Shown: positions 17,382-27,300 of the stretch, one piece after another
Numbering within the stretch: the stretch's first letter is position 1
Layout of the letters: each line of letters opens with the position of its first letter
Made by a program: the position numbers and the translations under genes
The notes under the pieces: generated by a model
What the model saw: the letters and a program-made list of their open reading frames with translations, nothing else
The model's database searches: none
Told to the model about the DNA's origin: nothing
NCBI GenBank assembly: GCA_017435965.1
Contig: JAFSEA010000027.1
Span: 1 to 64,000 of the forward strand
Source: Oscillospiraceae bacterium
GTDB taxonomy: Bacteria; Bacillota; Clostridia; Oscillospirales; JAAYXM01
Reading direction: 5' to 3'
DNA: 64,000 nt

Positions 17382-19154
17382 TCAGCTTCCTCTCTTATTT
17401 CCGCAATTCGGGCAAAAATTTGATGTTATATCCTTTGTTCCGCAAGCACAATCCCAGGTTGACGGAGCTTCGGGTTTCTTGCTTCCGCAATCAGGACAGA
17501 AATTTGATGTTATGTTCTTCGTGCCGCAAGCACAATCCCAGCCTGCAGGCTTTTCAGGCTTTTTGGCTCCGCAATTCGGGCAGAAATTTGATGTTATACC
17601 ATTCTGACCGCAAGCGCAGCTCCAGCCTTCCGCTACCGGAGGAACAACGGCACCGCCGATTTCTGCACCTGTCTGCATAATGGGGTTGATAGCATCCTTT
17701 GTCATATTGATAACGCCGCCCATTGCACCGAGAGTTACGCCAAGACCCGCGATATCACCGAGTGCAGAGCCGCCACCGTTTCCGCCGGTGATTCCGTTTT
17801 TCATTGCTTCCACACCAACCATGCGACTTGTTTCCTGCTGATATGTATATCCCTTCGCTCGCATTTCCTCGGCTTCGGCAAACGCCTGGGCTTTATATGC
17901 CTCTGCCTCTGCCTGAGCACGGATTTTAATCGCTTCCGCATCGCCCTGTGCACCGACCATTTTAAGCTGTGCTTCTGTCTGTGCTTCGAGAATCTTTCTT
18001 GCCTGTGCTGCTTCTGCTTCTGCCTTTTTTATCTCCTCTTCACGGACCTTCAGAGTTTTATCGGCAAACTGCTGCTTGAGTCTCTTGAAGTTCGGGTCAT
18101 CATCGGGAGTAAGAACCGATGTGATAAAGAACTCAGGCATAACCATACCATATTCAACAAGAGTCTCATTGATACAGTCTCTTAATTTTTCGGAAATAAC
18201 ATCTATGTATTCATCAACTTCAAGGATATTTATATTGCTTTCTTTAATGATTCTCGCAAGATTGGATTTGACCTTGTTCATAACAAGTGCCTTGAATTTT
18301 CCTACAGCGGATGTGACGCTGTAGCCTCCGCCGACAACATCTTCCTGTGTGAATTCAGAAGCTGTTCCGACAAGCTTCAGAACGAGTCTTCTTGCATCAC
18401 ATACACGAAGGCTGAAGTTTCCGCAAGCACCGATTTCTATATGGAGTCCCGATGCCGGGTCAAAAAGTCTTACTCTGCTGTCTGTTCCCCATTTGATACC
18501 CATCTGTGTGGTGAGGTTAATGAAATAAACCTCGGAATGGAACACTTCATCGTTATTTGTCGGAAGCTTATAAAGACTATTGAGAATCGGAATATTCTGC
18601 GTTGCGAGAGTATAGCGACCTTTTCCCAAAAGATCAAGAGCTTTTCCGTCACGGAAGAAGAGTGCCTCCTGAGTTTCGTGAACGATAAGCTGTGAGCCGA
18701 GGTTAAAATCTTCAATGGGATGCTTCCATACAAAGACATCGTTTCCACCCTCATATTTTATAACACTTGCAAGTCCCTGATTCTTTACCGCTTCTTTTGC
18801 GAGTCGTTCCTGAACGTCAATGACCGTATCACAAAGCGGACAGGTATAGCTTTTTGCATTTTTATCTGCCGAGAGCTTGCACGCACAGGAAGGACAAGTG
18901 AACTCCGCAAGCTGTGCCTTATGCTCTATGGTATTGATTTGTGCATTACAGACCGGGCATTTTGCGGCATCGCCCTTGCTCTGGTCATAGACCACGTGAT
19001 TTCCGCACTTCGGGCAGATTTTTGACGACATTTTATCTGTCTTTACCTGGATTGTGTATCCACATCCACAATCGATTTTCTTTCTCGCAAAAAATCCTGT
19101 TGATGCTTCGGTATACCGTCCACAATTCGGACACTCGATAACAAATTTAGCCAT
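17382..19154 (-). CDS. SPFH (flotillin/band-7) protein with zinc ribbons at both ends (590 aa)
   Basis: Three N-terminal zinc-ribbon pairs are visible (C8/C11 with C29/C31; C47/C50 with C66/C69; C87/C90 with C105/C108). A central SPFH-type domain follows (about 125-350: VFVWKHPIEDFNLGSQLIV, ALFFRDGKALDLLGKGRYTL). Then comes an Ala/Glu-rich helix typical of flotillins (about 365-440), a Gly-rich linker, and three tandem C-terminal ribbons of about 28 residues (CACG..ITSNFCPNCG, about 510-590). The family resembles the YdjI-type proteins formerly called virion core proteins, which assemble at membranes under stress. There is no transmembrane helix, so recruitment probably goes through the downstream membrane protein. 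GGAGAG ribosome site. Confidence 0.88.
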   Translation of the reverse strand: MAKFVIECPNCGRYTEASTGFFARKKIDCGCGYTIQVKTDKMSSKICPKCGNHVVYDQSKGDAAKCPVCNAQINTIEHKAQLAEFTCPSCACKLSADKNAKSYTCPLCDTVIDVQERLAKEAVKNQGLASVIKYEGGNDVFVWKHPIEDFNLGSQLIVHETQEALFFRDGKALDLLGKGRYTLATQNIPILNSLYKLPTNNDEVFHSEVYFINLTTQMGIKWGTDSRVRLFDPASGLHIEIGACGNFSLRVCDARRLVLKLVGTASEFTQEDVVGGGYSVTSAVGKFKALVMNKVKSNLARIIKESNINILEVDEYIDVISEKLRDCINETLVEYGMVMPEFFITSVLTPDDDPNFKRLKQQFADKTLKVREEEIKKAEAEAAQARKILEAQTEAQLKMVGAQGDAEAIKIRAQAEAEAYKAQAFAEAEEMRAKGYTYQQETSRMVGVEAMKNGITGGNGGGSALGDIAGLGVTLGAMGGVINMTKDAINPIMQTGAEIGGAVVPPVAEGWSCACGQNGITSNFCPNCGAKKPEKPAGWDCACGTKNITSNFCPDCGSKKPEAPSTWDCACGTKDITSNFCPNCGNKRGS

Positions 19155-19174
19155 TGTTTTTCTCTCCTTCTGTA

Positions 19175-19882
19175 TTAAGATCTCTTAATTACATCTACCA
19201 AATAACCGACCATCGTTTTAGCTATACCACCAAATGGCAAAGCATTTAAAACTGTTGTCATTAAATCTTTTGACGCAGTTAATGTCAACGACTTAAGTCC
19301 CTCTGACATAGAACCTTCAAGAATTTTTTGAATAGCGTTTTTTTCGCTATCATTTTCTTGTTTGCACTCTAACTCTCTTAACTTCCTTTCCGCTTCATCA
19401 TTGATTTGAACATCTTCTTCCGACAACCTATCGCATAGCTCAATGAAAAAGTCAAGTCTGCACTGGAAAAGTCTTGGGTTTAACTGATATTCATCATACC
19501 AACCATTTATTTCCATAAAATATCTAAGTTCTGTAAGTACATTTACATCAGAAACCATCATTTTAATCATTTTACTGTTATTGTCAAATGAAGCGTTACA
19601 AACATCTTCTGCAAAAGCATTTTTCCATTTAAAACCTTTTCTTGGATATTGAAGTTCTTTGCGAACTTTTAAAGTTCTCACCTTACTCTGACTTATCCCC
19701 AAAGCTTTTGATATTGTATAATCATCAAATGGTTGCTGATTATCAAGTAAAGTTTCTATGTAAATATGAAACAACAAGGTCTCAAAGTCAGTCTTCGACA
19801 TCATCCCAAAATTCCTTTCGAAATAATGCTTTTGTATCAAATCATAGGCTTTTTCTTTATTCATTTTATTTTCAACATCCAT
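19175..19882 (-). CDS. small HTH-like protein with hydrophobic C-terminus, between TIR and SPFH genes (235 aa)
   Basis: Not a family I recognise. Residues about 45-80 contain a helix-turn-helix-like stretch (YTISKALGISQSKVRTLKVR), so it may bind DNA. The middle is helical and charged. The last 45 residues (SEGLKSLTLTASKDLMTTV, then LNALPFGGIAKTMVGYLVDV) form a long amphipathic-to-hydrophobic segment that could insert in a membrane or oligomerise. The ATG at 19882 is chosen because AGAGGA lies 7 nt upstream, inside the end of the TIR gene; a TTG at 19912 lacks a site. Four nt separate it from the TIR stop. It is more AT-rich than its neighbours (two 60-base lines counted at 28% and 37% GC). 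Confidence 0.75.
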   Translation of the reverse strand: MDVENKMNKEKAYDLIQKHYFERNFGMMSKTDFETLLFHIYIETLLDNQQPFDDYTISKALGISQSKVRTLKVRKELQYPRKGFKWKNAFAEDVCNASFDNNSKMIKMMVSDVNVLTELRYFMEINGWYDEYQLNPRLFQCRLDFFIELCDRLSEEDVQINDEAERKLRELECKQENDSEKNAIQKILEGSMSEGLKSLTLTASKDLMTTVLNALPFGGIAKTMVGYLVDVIKRS

Positions 19883-19886
19883 ATTT

Positions 19887-22496
19887 TTATCCTCTATTGA
19901 GTTCTTTTTCAATTTCCGAAAGTCTTGTATTTATCTCTTTTTTTCGTCCCATCGCAAAGAATCCGAGGGTTGAAAGTTCTTTTGCGAGGTTTTCTTTTTC
20001 GGCAAGGAGTTTTTTTCTTTTTTCTTCCCATTTAATTTTATGCATTACCATTCTTTTCTCAATTTTCCCTTTTCTTTCTAACTCCAAATAATCTAAATTA
20101 TCAAAAAGTTTCCATTTTGAAATGTGTGCATACACATTTTTTTCAACTCCCGCACGAATTACTCTACCATTTGATTTTACCCCAACAGTACAAAATGCTC
20201 CTGCACTTATATATACTATATCGCGCCAATCCGAAACATTACATTGTCCATAATCATTTCTGCCACAAGCTACAACAGTACCATCGGATTTGAGTCCAAC
20301 TGTATGGCCGTTCAAAGTGCTTACAGCAACAATATCTTTCCATTTTAATACATCTCCTGCAAATTCTTCATAATCCCCTGTTGCCACAACTGTTCCATCT
20401 TCTTTCAAACCGACCATATGTTTATATGCCATAGCTATAGATTGAATATCAGTCCAGTTTTCCACATAGTATCTATCTATGTTGCCATCCCCGGCAATCA
20501 AAACTTTCCCATTTTTCGTTAAACCAACAGTTTTTGCATTAAAAGCATAAATATCAACCACATTCTTCCAATCTGAAACTCTTCCTCTATTCATACCAGT
20601 ATCAGTTGTTGACACAACTGTTCCATCTGCTTTTAATCCCACTGTATGTGCTTTTCCCACTGCAATTTTAACAATATTTTCCCACTTGGAAACATCAGTA
20701 GCCCTTACCAAATTTGAACCAACAGCAACGACTCTACCATTCTTTTTTAATCCAACAGTATGCCATCCTCCTGCTTTTACATCAACAATGTCATTCCATC
20801 CAAAAACATCGCACTGTCTATATTCATTATCACCTGTCGCCCTAACTGTCCCATCATATAATAAAGCAACTACATGTTTTTCTCCAACAGAAATAGCCCT
20901 AACATTCCACCAATCACTCAGCTCATGTCTGTAGTATGGATCATCTATACCTGAAGTTGCAATCGTACCATCTGTTCTTATACCAAAATGTATTTCTGCC
21001 TGTGCGTTTGGAGAACATGCGATACTATCTTTTACCATTTCTATTCGTTGAACTGCTTTCTGTCTTTTCGCCTCTGCTCTGCTTGCAGTTTCACTTGCTT
21101 TTTCTCTGCATTTGCTTGCGAGCGCAGATGCATCCTCATATTCGTTAATAGAATGAAACAAGCTTGCAGCCTTTAAATATTCGGCTTCCTCTTTTGCCTG
21201 ATTCATAATCTCTTTTGCTTCGTTATAAATTCCACAAAGAAAAGCTTGTTCTCTTCTTTTATTGATAAACTCTATATACCCCGTGAGCGTCTCTTTTAAT
21301 TCTTTGTCACCAAAGCGTATTACCTTTTGATAATTGTTGCTGTTGCCAAATGGAATTGAAAGATTTTTCAAATGTTCCTGTTTTGTGACATTTAGCTCAG
21401 ATAACAATTTTCCGAGATATGCTCTTGCACATTCCGGATCGATATCAAGAACCTTCTCACAATATTCATCGGCACTTGCCCAGTTTCCGTCTTCGAGGAA
21501 CATAAATACACGTTTGAGAAGCGGTTCTGTCTGTAATACCGTCTGATTCTGTACAACAACTGTTTCTTCAATCGTTTCCGAAACTGTTTCAGTCTTTGCT
21601 TTCGGAATAAAGCGGTTGACGTTGTCGAAAAGGTTTTTGAGGAATGTCATTTCTCCAATATCCAGTGCCTGAAGGTTTTTGAATTCCTTCGGGATATCAT
21701 ATGCATCAAGGTTTTTATAGCATGGGATGAGATGTTTTGAGCTATCGTCTGACATCATTGCAATATATCTTGACCACTCGTTTTTTACCCATACCGCATC
21801 GTAATACTCATACTTTGTTCCTATTGCAAGCATCACCTTTGCCGATTTCAATGCTGCATATATGTATGGCTCATATTCCGTTCCTGCCTTGTCACGGAGT
21901 GTTATACGAGAGAAAAAGACTTTATATCCCTCGCGCACAAGCTCGGTATAGATATCCTGGGCGATGGTGCTGTCTTCTGTTCTCTGCTTTGTTATGTCGT
22001 CTGTTTCTTTATAGCAGATAAACACATCATAAGGTTCTTCGCTTTCAACAACCGATATAATCTGTCTCTGCAGGCGGTCAATCGCCTTTGCCTCTTCGCG
22101 GTATACGCTTTTTGCTACAACATCTGCATTCTCAAGTGCCTGTTCAAAATCGGAATCGTCCATAATTGAGGTTGCGTTTGTTCTGTGGCAGGTGGGGATT
22201 TTTTTGCCGGTTGCGGCATCGTCAACATACTCAATTCCGAACTTACAGAGGCAGAGTCCCCAATAGCCTTCGGACTCTTCGGGATATTCGGAAACGATGC
22301 TCTCATAAACGCCCGATGCTTTATCAAACTCACAATCCATACGAAGACGGTTTGCACGGTTGAAGAGATTTGTTTTCTTCTCGTCACTTCCGTCCGGCAC
22401 GGTCTGATTTGTTCCGCAATATTCACATTCTACCACACGCACATCTTCGGAAACCTCAAGATTTCCTCCGCACATTTTACATTTGAACATCGCCAT
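19887..22496 (-). CDS. zinc-ribbon / TIR / RCC1-repeat / coiled-coil protein (869 aa)
   Basis: A modular cytoplasmic protein. Residues 1-30: zinc ribbon (C6, C9, C24, C27). About 40-150: TPR-like helices. About 155-295: TIR domain (YDVFICYKETDD, REGYKVFFSRITL, YEPYIYAALKSAKVMLAIG, WVKNEWSRYIAMM). E209 in TEYEPYI is placed like the catalytic Glu of NAD-cleaving TIRs (SARM1 E642), an inference from motif spacing. About 325-490: helical, TPR-like. About 503-810: eight repeats of about 37 residues with HTVGLKxDGTVVAxG and xVSxWxDIVxIxAG, an RCC1-type beta-propeller. About 815-869: basic coiled coil. It is the first gene of the operon, with its own promoter and AGGAG site. Likely an NADase-type or signalling effector joined to a sensor propeller. 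Confidence 0.88.
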   Translation of the reverse strand: MAMFKCKMCGGNLEVSEDVRVVECEYCGTNQTVPDGSDEKKTNLFNRANRLRMDCEFDKASGVYESIVSEYPEESEGYWGLCLCKFGIEYVDDAATGKKIPTCHRTNATSIMDDSDFEQALENADVVAKSVYREEAKAIDRLQRQIISVVESEEPYDVFICYKETDDITKQRTEDSTIAQDIYTELVREGYKVFFSRITLRDKAGTEYEPYIYAALKSAKVMLAIGTKYEYYDAVWVKNEWSRYIAMMSDDSSKHLIPCYKNLDAYDIPKEFKNLQALDIGEMTFLKNLFDNVNRFIPKAKTETVSETIEETVVVQNQTVLQTEPLLKRVFMFLEDGNWASADEYCEKVLDIDPECARAYLGKLLSELNVTKQEHLKNLSIPFGNSNNYQKVIRFGDKELKETLTGYIEFINKRREQAFLCGIYNEAKEIMNQAKEEAEYLKAASLFHSINEYEDASALASKCREKASETASRAEAKRQKAVQRIEMVKDSIACSPNAQAEIHFGIRTDGTIATSGIDDPYYRHELSDWWNVRAISVGEKHVVALLYDGTVRATGDNEYRQCDVFGWNDIVDVKAGGWHTVGLKKNGRVVAVGSNLVRATDVSKWENIVKIAVGKAHTVGLKADGTVVSTTDTGMNRGRVSDWKNVVDIYAFNAKTVGLTKNGKVLIAGDGNIDRYYVENWTDIQSIAMAYKHMVGLKEDGTVVATGDYEEFAGDVLKWKDIVAVSTLNGHTVGLKSDGTVVACGRNDYGQCNVSDWRDIVYISAGAFCTVGVKSNGRVIRAGVEKNVYAHISKWKLFDNLDYLELERKGKIEKRMVMHKIKWEEKRKKLLAEKENLAKELSTLGFFAMGRKKEINTRLSEIEKELNRG

Positions 22497-22532
22497 TTTT
22501 GTTTTCTCCTATATTTAAAGTCTGATATATAA

Positions 22533-22561
22533 ATTATATATTTATATTTAATGTAAGTCAA
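22533..22561 (-). promoter_or_regulatory. promoter of the TIR/SPFH operon
   Basis: On the minus strand: TTGACT, 17-nt spacer, TATAAT in a very AT-rich tract. It lies about 37 nt upstream of the first start codon, after the purine operon terminator. This shows the TIR operon is transcribed separately from fhs. Confidence 0.72.
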
Positions 22562-22594
22562 GATTTTAAAGCTCATATTTTGCCTTTTTGCAAC

Positions 22595-22637
22595 AAAAAA
22601 AGCACTATTCCGACATATTGCGGAACAGCGCTTTTTT
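22595..22637 (-). terminator. terminator of the purine operon
   Basis: Outer stem AAAAAAGC/GCTTTTTT and an inner TTCCG/CGGAA stem; on the minus strand it ends in a T-run 3 nt after the fhs stop. Confidence 0.75.
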
Positions 22638-22639
22638 AT

Positions 22640-24316
22640 TTAAAACAAACCTGTTATTTTTCCGTTTTCGTCAACGTCAATCTTTTCAGCTGACGGAACT
22701 TTGGGAAGTCCGGGCATTGTCATTATATCTCCGGTGAGAACTACTATGAATCCTGCACCTGCAGAAACCTTTACATTTCTTACCGTTACTGTAAAGCCAT
22801 CGGGAGCACCGAGCTTTGTCGGGTCATCTGAGAAGCTGTATTGGGTTTTTGCAACACAGATGGGAAGCTTATCAAGTCCGAGCTTTGAAAGCTCGTCTAT
22901 CTGCTTCTTTGCCGCCGGAAGTACTGATATTCCGTCTCCGCCATAAACCTTCTTTACTATTGCTTCAATCTTTTCTTCGATTGTTGCATCCGTATCATAG
23001 CTGAAGGTAAAGTCTCCCTTTTCTTCTTCGCAAAGTCTTACAACTTCACGTGCAAGAGCCTCTCCGCCCTTTCCGCCTTCTGCCCATACGGTTGAAAGAA
23101 CTGTATTTACTCCAAGCTCGCGGCACTTTTTTATGATGAAGTCGATTTCTGCATCGGTATCCGTTGGGAATCTGTTTACCGCAACCACACAAGGAAGCTT
23201 ATATACATTCTTTATGTTTGAAACGTGGCGGAGGAGATTTGGTATTCCCTTCTCTAATGCCACAATATCTTCATTTGCAAGCTCTGTTTTTGCTCTGCCG
23301 CCGTGCATCTTAAGTGCGCGGACGGTTGCAACAACAACTACTGCGCTTGGTATGAGACCTGCCACACGGCACTTGATATCGAGAAACTTCTCGGCACCGA
23401 GGTCTGCACCGAAGCCTGCTTCCGTTACGGTATAATCGCCCATCTTAAGAGCGAGCTTTGTTGCCATAACTGAATTACAGCCGTGTGCAATATTTGCAAA
23501 GGGTCCGCCATGGACAAAGGCAGGAGTTCCCTCTAAAGTCTGTACGAGGTTCGGTTTTAATGCATCCTTTAAAAGTGCAGTCATAGCACCCTGAGCATTT
23601 ATCTCTCCGCAAGTTACCGGTTTTCCGTCATAGGTATAGCCCACAATTATTCTTGCAAGGCGTTCCTTTAAGTCGGAAATTCCGTTTGAAAGACAGAGTA
23701 CTGCCATAATCTCACTTGCAACGGTAATATCGAAACCATCTTCACGCGTGACGCCGTTTTTTGCTCCGCCAAGACCGATTGCGATATTGCGAAGCTCTCT
23801 GTCATTCATATCAACACAGCGACGCCAGGTGATTTTATTGGGATCAATGCCGAGAGCATTGCCCTGATGAATATGATTATCAAGCATTGCCGCAAGAAGG
23901 TTATTTGCAGCACCGATTGCGTGGAAATCCCCTGTGAAATGAAGGTTTATATCCTCCATAGGTACAACCTGAGCATATCCGCCACCTGCCGCGCCGCCCT
24001 TGACACCGAATACGGGTCCTAATGACGGTTCGCGGAGTGCAACGGTTACATCCTTGCCTATTCTTGCAAGACCGTCGGCAAGACCTATTGTTGTGGTTGT
24101 TTTGCCCTCACCTGCAGGAGTCGGGGTGATTGCTGTTACAAGGATAAGTTTTCCGTCCTCGCGCTTCGTTTCATTAAGAAGCGCGAGATCAATCTTTGCC
24201 TTATATTTTCCATATTGCTCGATATATTTATCGTCAACATGAGCTTTTGCCGCAATTTCGCCTATGGGGCGCATTTCACAGCTCTGGGCTATTTCAATAT
24301 CTGATTTATATGCCAT
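22640..24316 (-). CDS. fhs: formate--tetrahydrofolate ligase (558 aa)
   Basis: Makes 10-formyl-THF from formate, THF and ATP; this is the formyl donor for PurN and the AICAR transformylase. The nucleotide loop [13 protein letters not shown] is at residues 64-76, followed by conserved [23 protein letters not shown] and [13 protein letters not shown] blocks (quoted in part). Full length. It is the last gene of the purine operon, 22 nt after purL, with GGAGGAG ribosome site. Placement under ZTP riboswitch control fits: ZTP accumulates when 10-formyl-THF is short. It could also serve acetogenic or formate metabolism, but no Wood-Ljungdahl genes are nearby. Confidence 0.97.
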   Translation of the reverse strand: MAYKSDIEIAQSCEMRPIGEIAAKAHVDDKYIEQYGKYKAKIDLALLNETKREDGKLILVTAITPTPAGEGKTTTTIGLADGLARIGKDVTVALREPSLGPVFGVKGGAAGGGYAQVVPMEDINLHFTGDFHAIGAANNLLAAMLDNHIHQGNALGIDPNKITWRRCVDMNDRELRNIAIGLGGAKNGVTREDGFDITVASEIMAVLCLSNGISDLKERLARIIVGYTYDGKPVTCGEINAQGAMTALLKDALKPNLVQTLEGTPAFVHGGPFANIAHGCNSVMATKLALKMGDYTVTEAGFGADLGAEKFLDIKCRVAGLIPSAVVVVATVRALKMHGGRAKTELANEDIVALEKGIPNLLRHVSNIKNVYKLPCVVAVNRFPTDTDAEIDFIIKKCRELGVNTVLSTVWAEGGKGGEALAREVVRLCEEEKGDFTFSYDTDATIEEKIEAIVKKVYGGDGISVLPAAKKQIDELSKLGLDKLPICVAKTQYSFSDDPTKLGAPDGFTVTVRNVKVSAGAGFIVVLTGDIMTMPGLPKVPSAEKIDVDENGKITGLF

Positions 24317-24338
24317 TTGTTACTCCTCCAAAGGGCAA

Positions 24339-27300
24339 TTATTTGAAGTATTTTACTGCAGACTCGAACATACGGATATCATATTCACCCGGAACGTTCT
24401 TGTAAAGTCCATTGCCTTTACGCTCACTATGTCCCATCTTACCGAAGACTCTGCCATCCGGAGATGTGATACCTTCGATAGCATACATAGAATCGTTGGG
24501 ATTGAAGTGAACATCGCTTGTTGCATTGCCTTCAAAATCAACGTACTGAGTTGCAATCTGACCGTTCTTTGCAAGTTCTTTTATAAGAGCTTCATCTGCA
24601 AGGAAGCGACCTTCACCGTGAGATATCGGAACAGTATAGACATCGCCTACATTTGTAAGCGCGAGCCACGGAGATTTATTGGAAGCAACTCTTGTTCTTA
24701 CGATTCTTGACTGGTGACGTGCGATTGTGTTGAAGGTGAGTGTCGGGCAATTTTCATCGGTATCAATAATCTTTCCGTAAGGAACAAGTCCGAGCTTTAT
24801 AAGAGCCTGGAAGCCGTTACAGATACCGCACATAAGACCGTCGCGGTTATCAAGAAGATCGTGTACGCCTTCCTTGACTGCCGCATTACGGAAGAATGCA
24901 GTTATGAACTTACCGCTTCCGTCAGGCTCGTCACCGCCGGAGAATCCGCCGGGGATAAATATCATCTGTGCTGACTTAAGAGCAGTTGCAAACTTGTCAA
25001 CACTTGCACGGATGCTGTCGGAAGTGAGGTTTCTTATAACAATGATTTCGGGTTCTGCACCTGCATCACGCATTGCCTTTGCGGAATCAAATTCGCAGTT
25101 TGTTCCCGGGAATGCAGGAATGAGGACCTTCGGTTTTGCAACCTTGATTGCAGGAGCTTTGCGCTCACCTGCCTCAAACGAGAAGGTTTCCATCGGACCC
25201 TTGCGGTCCTCGATATTACAGCTGTATACGCTCTCAAGCTTATCTTCATAAACTCCGAGAAGTTCTGTGAGGCAGATGCTTTCTGATGCAAGAGTGAGCT
25301 TATTATCATCGGTTACTGTACCGAGAACATATGCCCCCTCAACATCCTCGCTCACTTCAAGAACGAATGAAGCATAGCTATAGCTGAAGAGCTTTTCAAC
25401 TGTTACATCATTTTCAAACTTAACACCGAGTCCGTTTCCGAATGCCATCTTCATAACAGCTTCGGCAATACCGCCGATACCCGGAGTATAGCAAGCAACG
25501 GCTTTACCGCTTCTCATAAGAGCTGTTACCTTATCAAATACAGCGAGAAGTGACTCTGTTTTCGGGAGATTATTTTCATCATATTCAGGAGAGATCACAA
25601 CAAGCTTATTGCCTGACTTTTTAAGCTCCGGAGAAACAACATCGGAAACTTTTCCTGTTGTTACCGCAAAGGAAACAAGTGTTGGCGGAACATCGAGATT
25701 TTCAAATGAGCCACTCATTGAGTCCTTGCCACCGATCGAGCCGATAGAAAGCTCCTTCTGTGCCTTGAAAGCACCGAGAAGTGCCGCAAGAGGCTTGCCC
25801 CAACGCTTTGAATCACGTCCGAGCTTTTCAAAATACTCCTGGAATGTGAGATATACATCGTTAAAGTCTGCACCTGTTGCAATGAGCTTACATACAGACT
25901 CCACAACTGCCATATATGCACCGTGATAGGGGCTCTGTTCTGTGAGGAATGGGTTATAGCCCCAGGACATAAATGAGCAATCATCGGTATGCTTCTTCTC
26001 AACGGAAATCTTCTGTACCATTGCCTGAATCGGAGTGAGCTGATTCTTTCCGCCAAAGGGCATAAGAACTGTTCCTGCACCGATTGTTGAGTCGAAACGC
26101 TCTGAAAGTCCGCGCTTTGAGCAGATATTGAGATCTCCTGCGATTCTCTTATAGTTATCAGTAAATCCGCCGGAGATTTCCTGCTTGCGGAGATTCGGTT
26201 TTGAGCTTTCGATATCAATATGCTTTTCAGCACCGTTTGAATTGAGGAATTCACGGCTTATATCAACAATTTTCTTGCCGTTCCAGTGCATAACAAGGCG
26301 AGGAGATTCTGTTACCTCTGCAACCGGGCAAGCCTGGAGGTTTTCTTCATCTGCAAGAGCGAGGAAACGGTCAACATCCTTTGCCTCAACAACAACTGCC
26401 ATACGCTCCTGAGATTCACTTATTGCAAGCTCAGTTCCGTCAAGTCCGTCATACTTTTTCGGAACTGCATTGAGGTTTATCTCTAAACCATCGGCGAGCT
26501 CACCGATTGCAACGGAAACGCCGCCTGCACCGAAGTCATTACATCTCTTTATAAGCTTGCTTGCCTCAGGATTGCGGAAGAGGCGCTGAAGCTTTCTCTC
26601 TTCCGGAGCATTACCCTTCTGTACCTCTGCACCGCAGGTTTCAAGTGACTCTGCAGTATGGGATTTTGAAGAGCCTGTTGCACCGCCGCAACCGTCACGT
26701 CCTGTGCTTCCGCCGAGAAGAATTACGATATCACCGGGATCGGGACGTTCACGTCTTACATTCTCCTGGGGAGCAGCAGCAATAACTGCACCTATTTCCA
26801 TACGCTTTGCAGCATAGCCATCGTGGAATATTTCATCAACGATGCCTGTTGCAAGACCAATCTGATTACCATAAGAGGAGTAGCCTGCCGCCGCAGTTGT
26901 TACAATCTTACGCTGAGGAAGCTTACCCTTTATTGTTTCGCTTACCGGCTTTAACGGGTCTGCCGCACCGGTTACGCGCATTGCGCCATAAACATATGAA
27001 CGGCCTGAAAGCGGATCACGGATTGCACCACCGATGCAGGTTGCCGCACCGCCAAAGGGTTCAATTTCTGTGGGGTGGTTATGGGTTTCGTTCTTAAAGA
27101 GGAGAAGCCAGGGTTCTTTTACACCATCGACCTCAACCTCAATTTTTACTGTGCAGGCGTTTATCTCTTCGGACTCATCAAGCTTATTAAGCTTTCCGTT
27201 TTTCTTGAGATATCTCACTGCAACAGTTGCAAGGTCCATAAGGCAAATCGGCTTTGTTCTTCCGATTTCCTTACGTGTTTCAATGTATTCATCATAGGTC

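Noticed and set aside
17400-17650. Near-identical DNA repeats of about 80 bp, at first sight a tandem or CRISPR-like array
   Set aside because: They are the in-frame coding repeats of three zinc ribbons at the end of the SPFH protein; there are no spacers and no cas genes.
20040-21000. Periodic similarity on the DNA level
   Set aside because: It reflects the RCC1-type protein repeats of the TIR gene and keeps the reading frame.
22595-22637. Read-through of the purine operon into the TIR operon
   Set aside because: A terminator and a separate strong promoter lie between fhs and the TIR gene, and the order of transcription makes the TIR operon independent.
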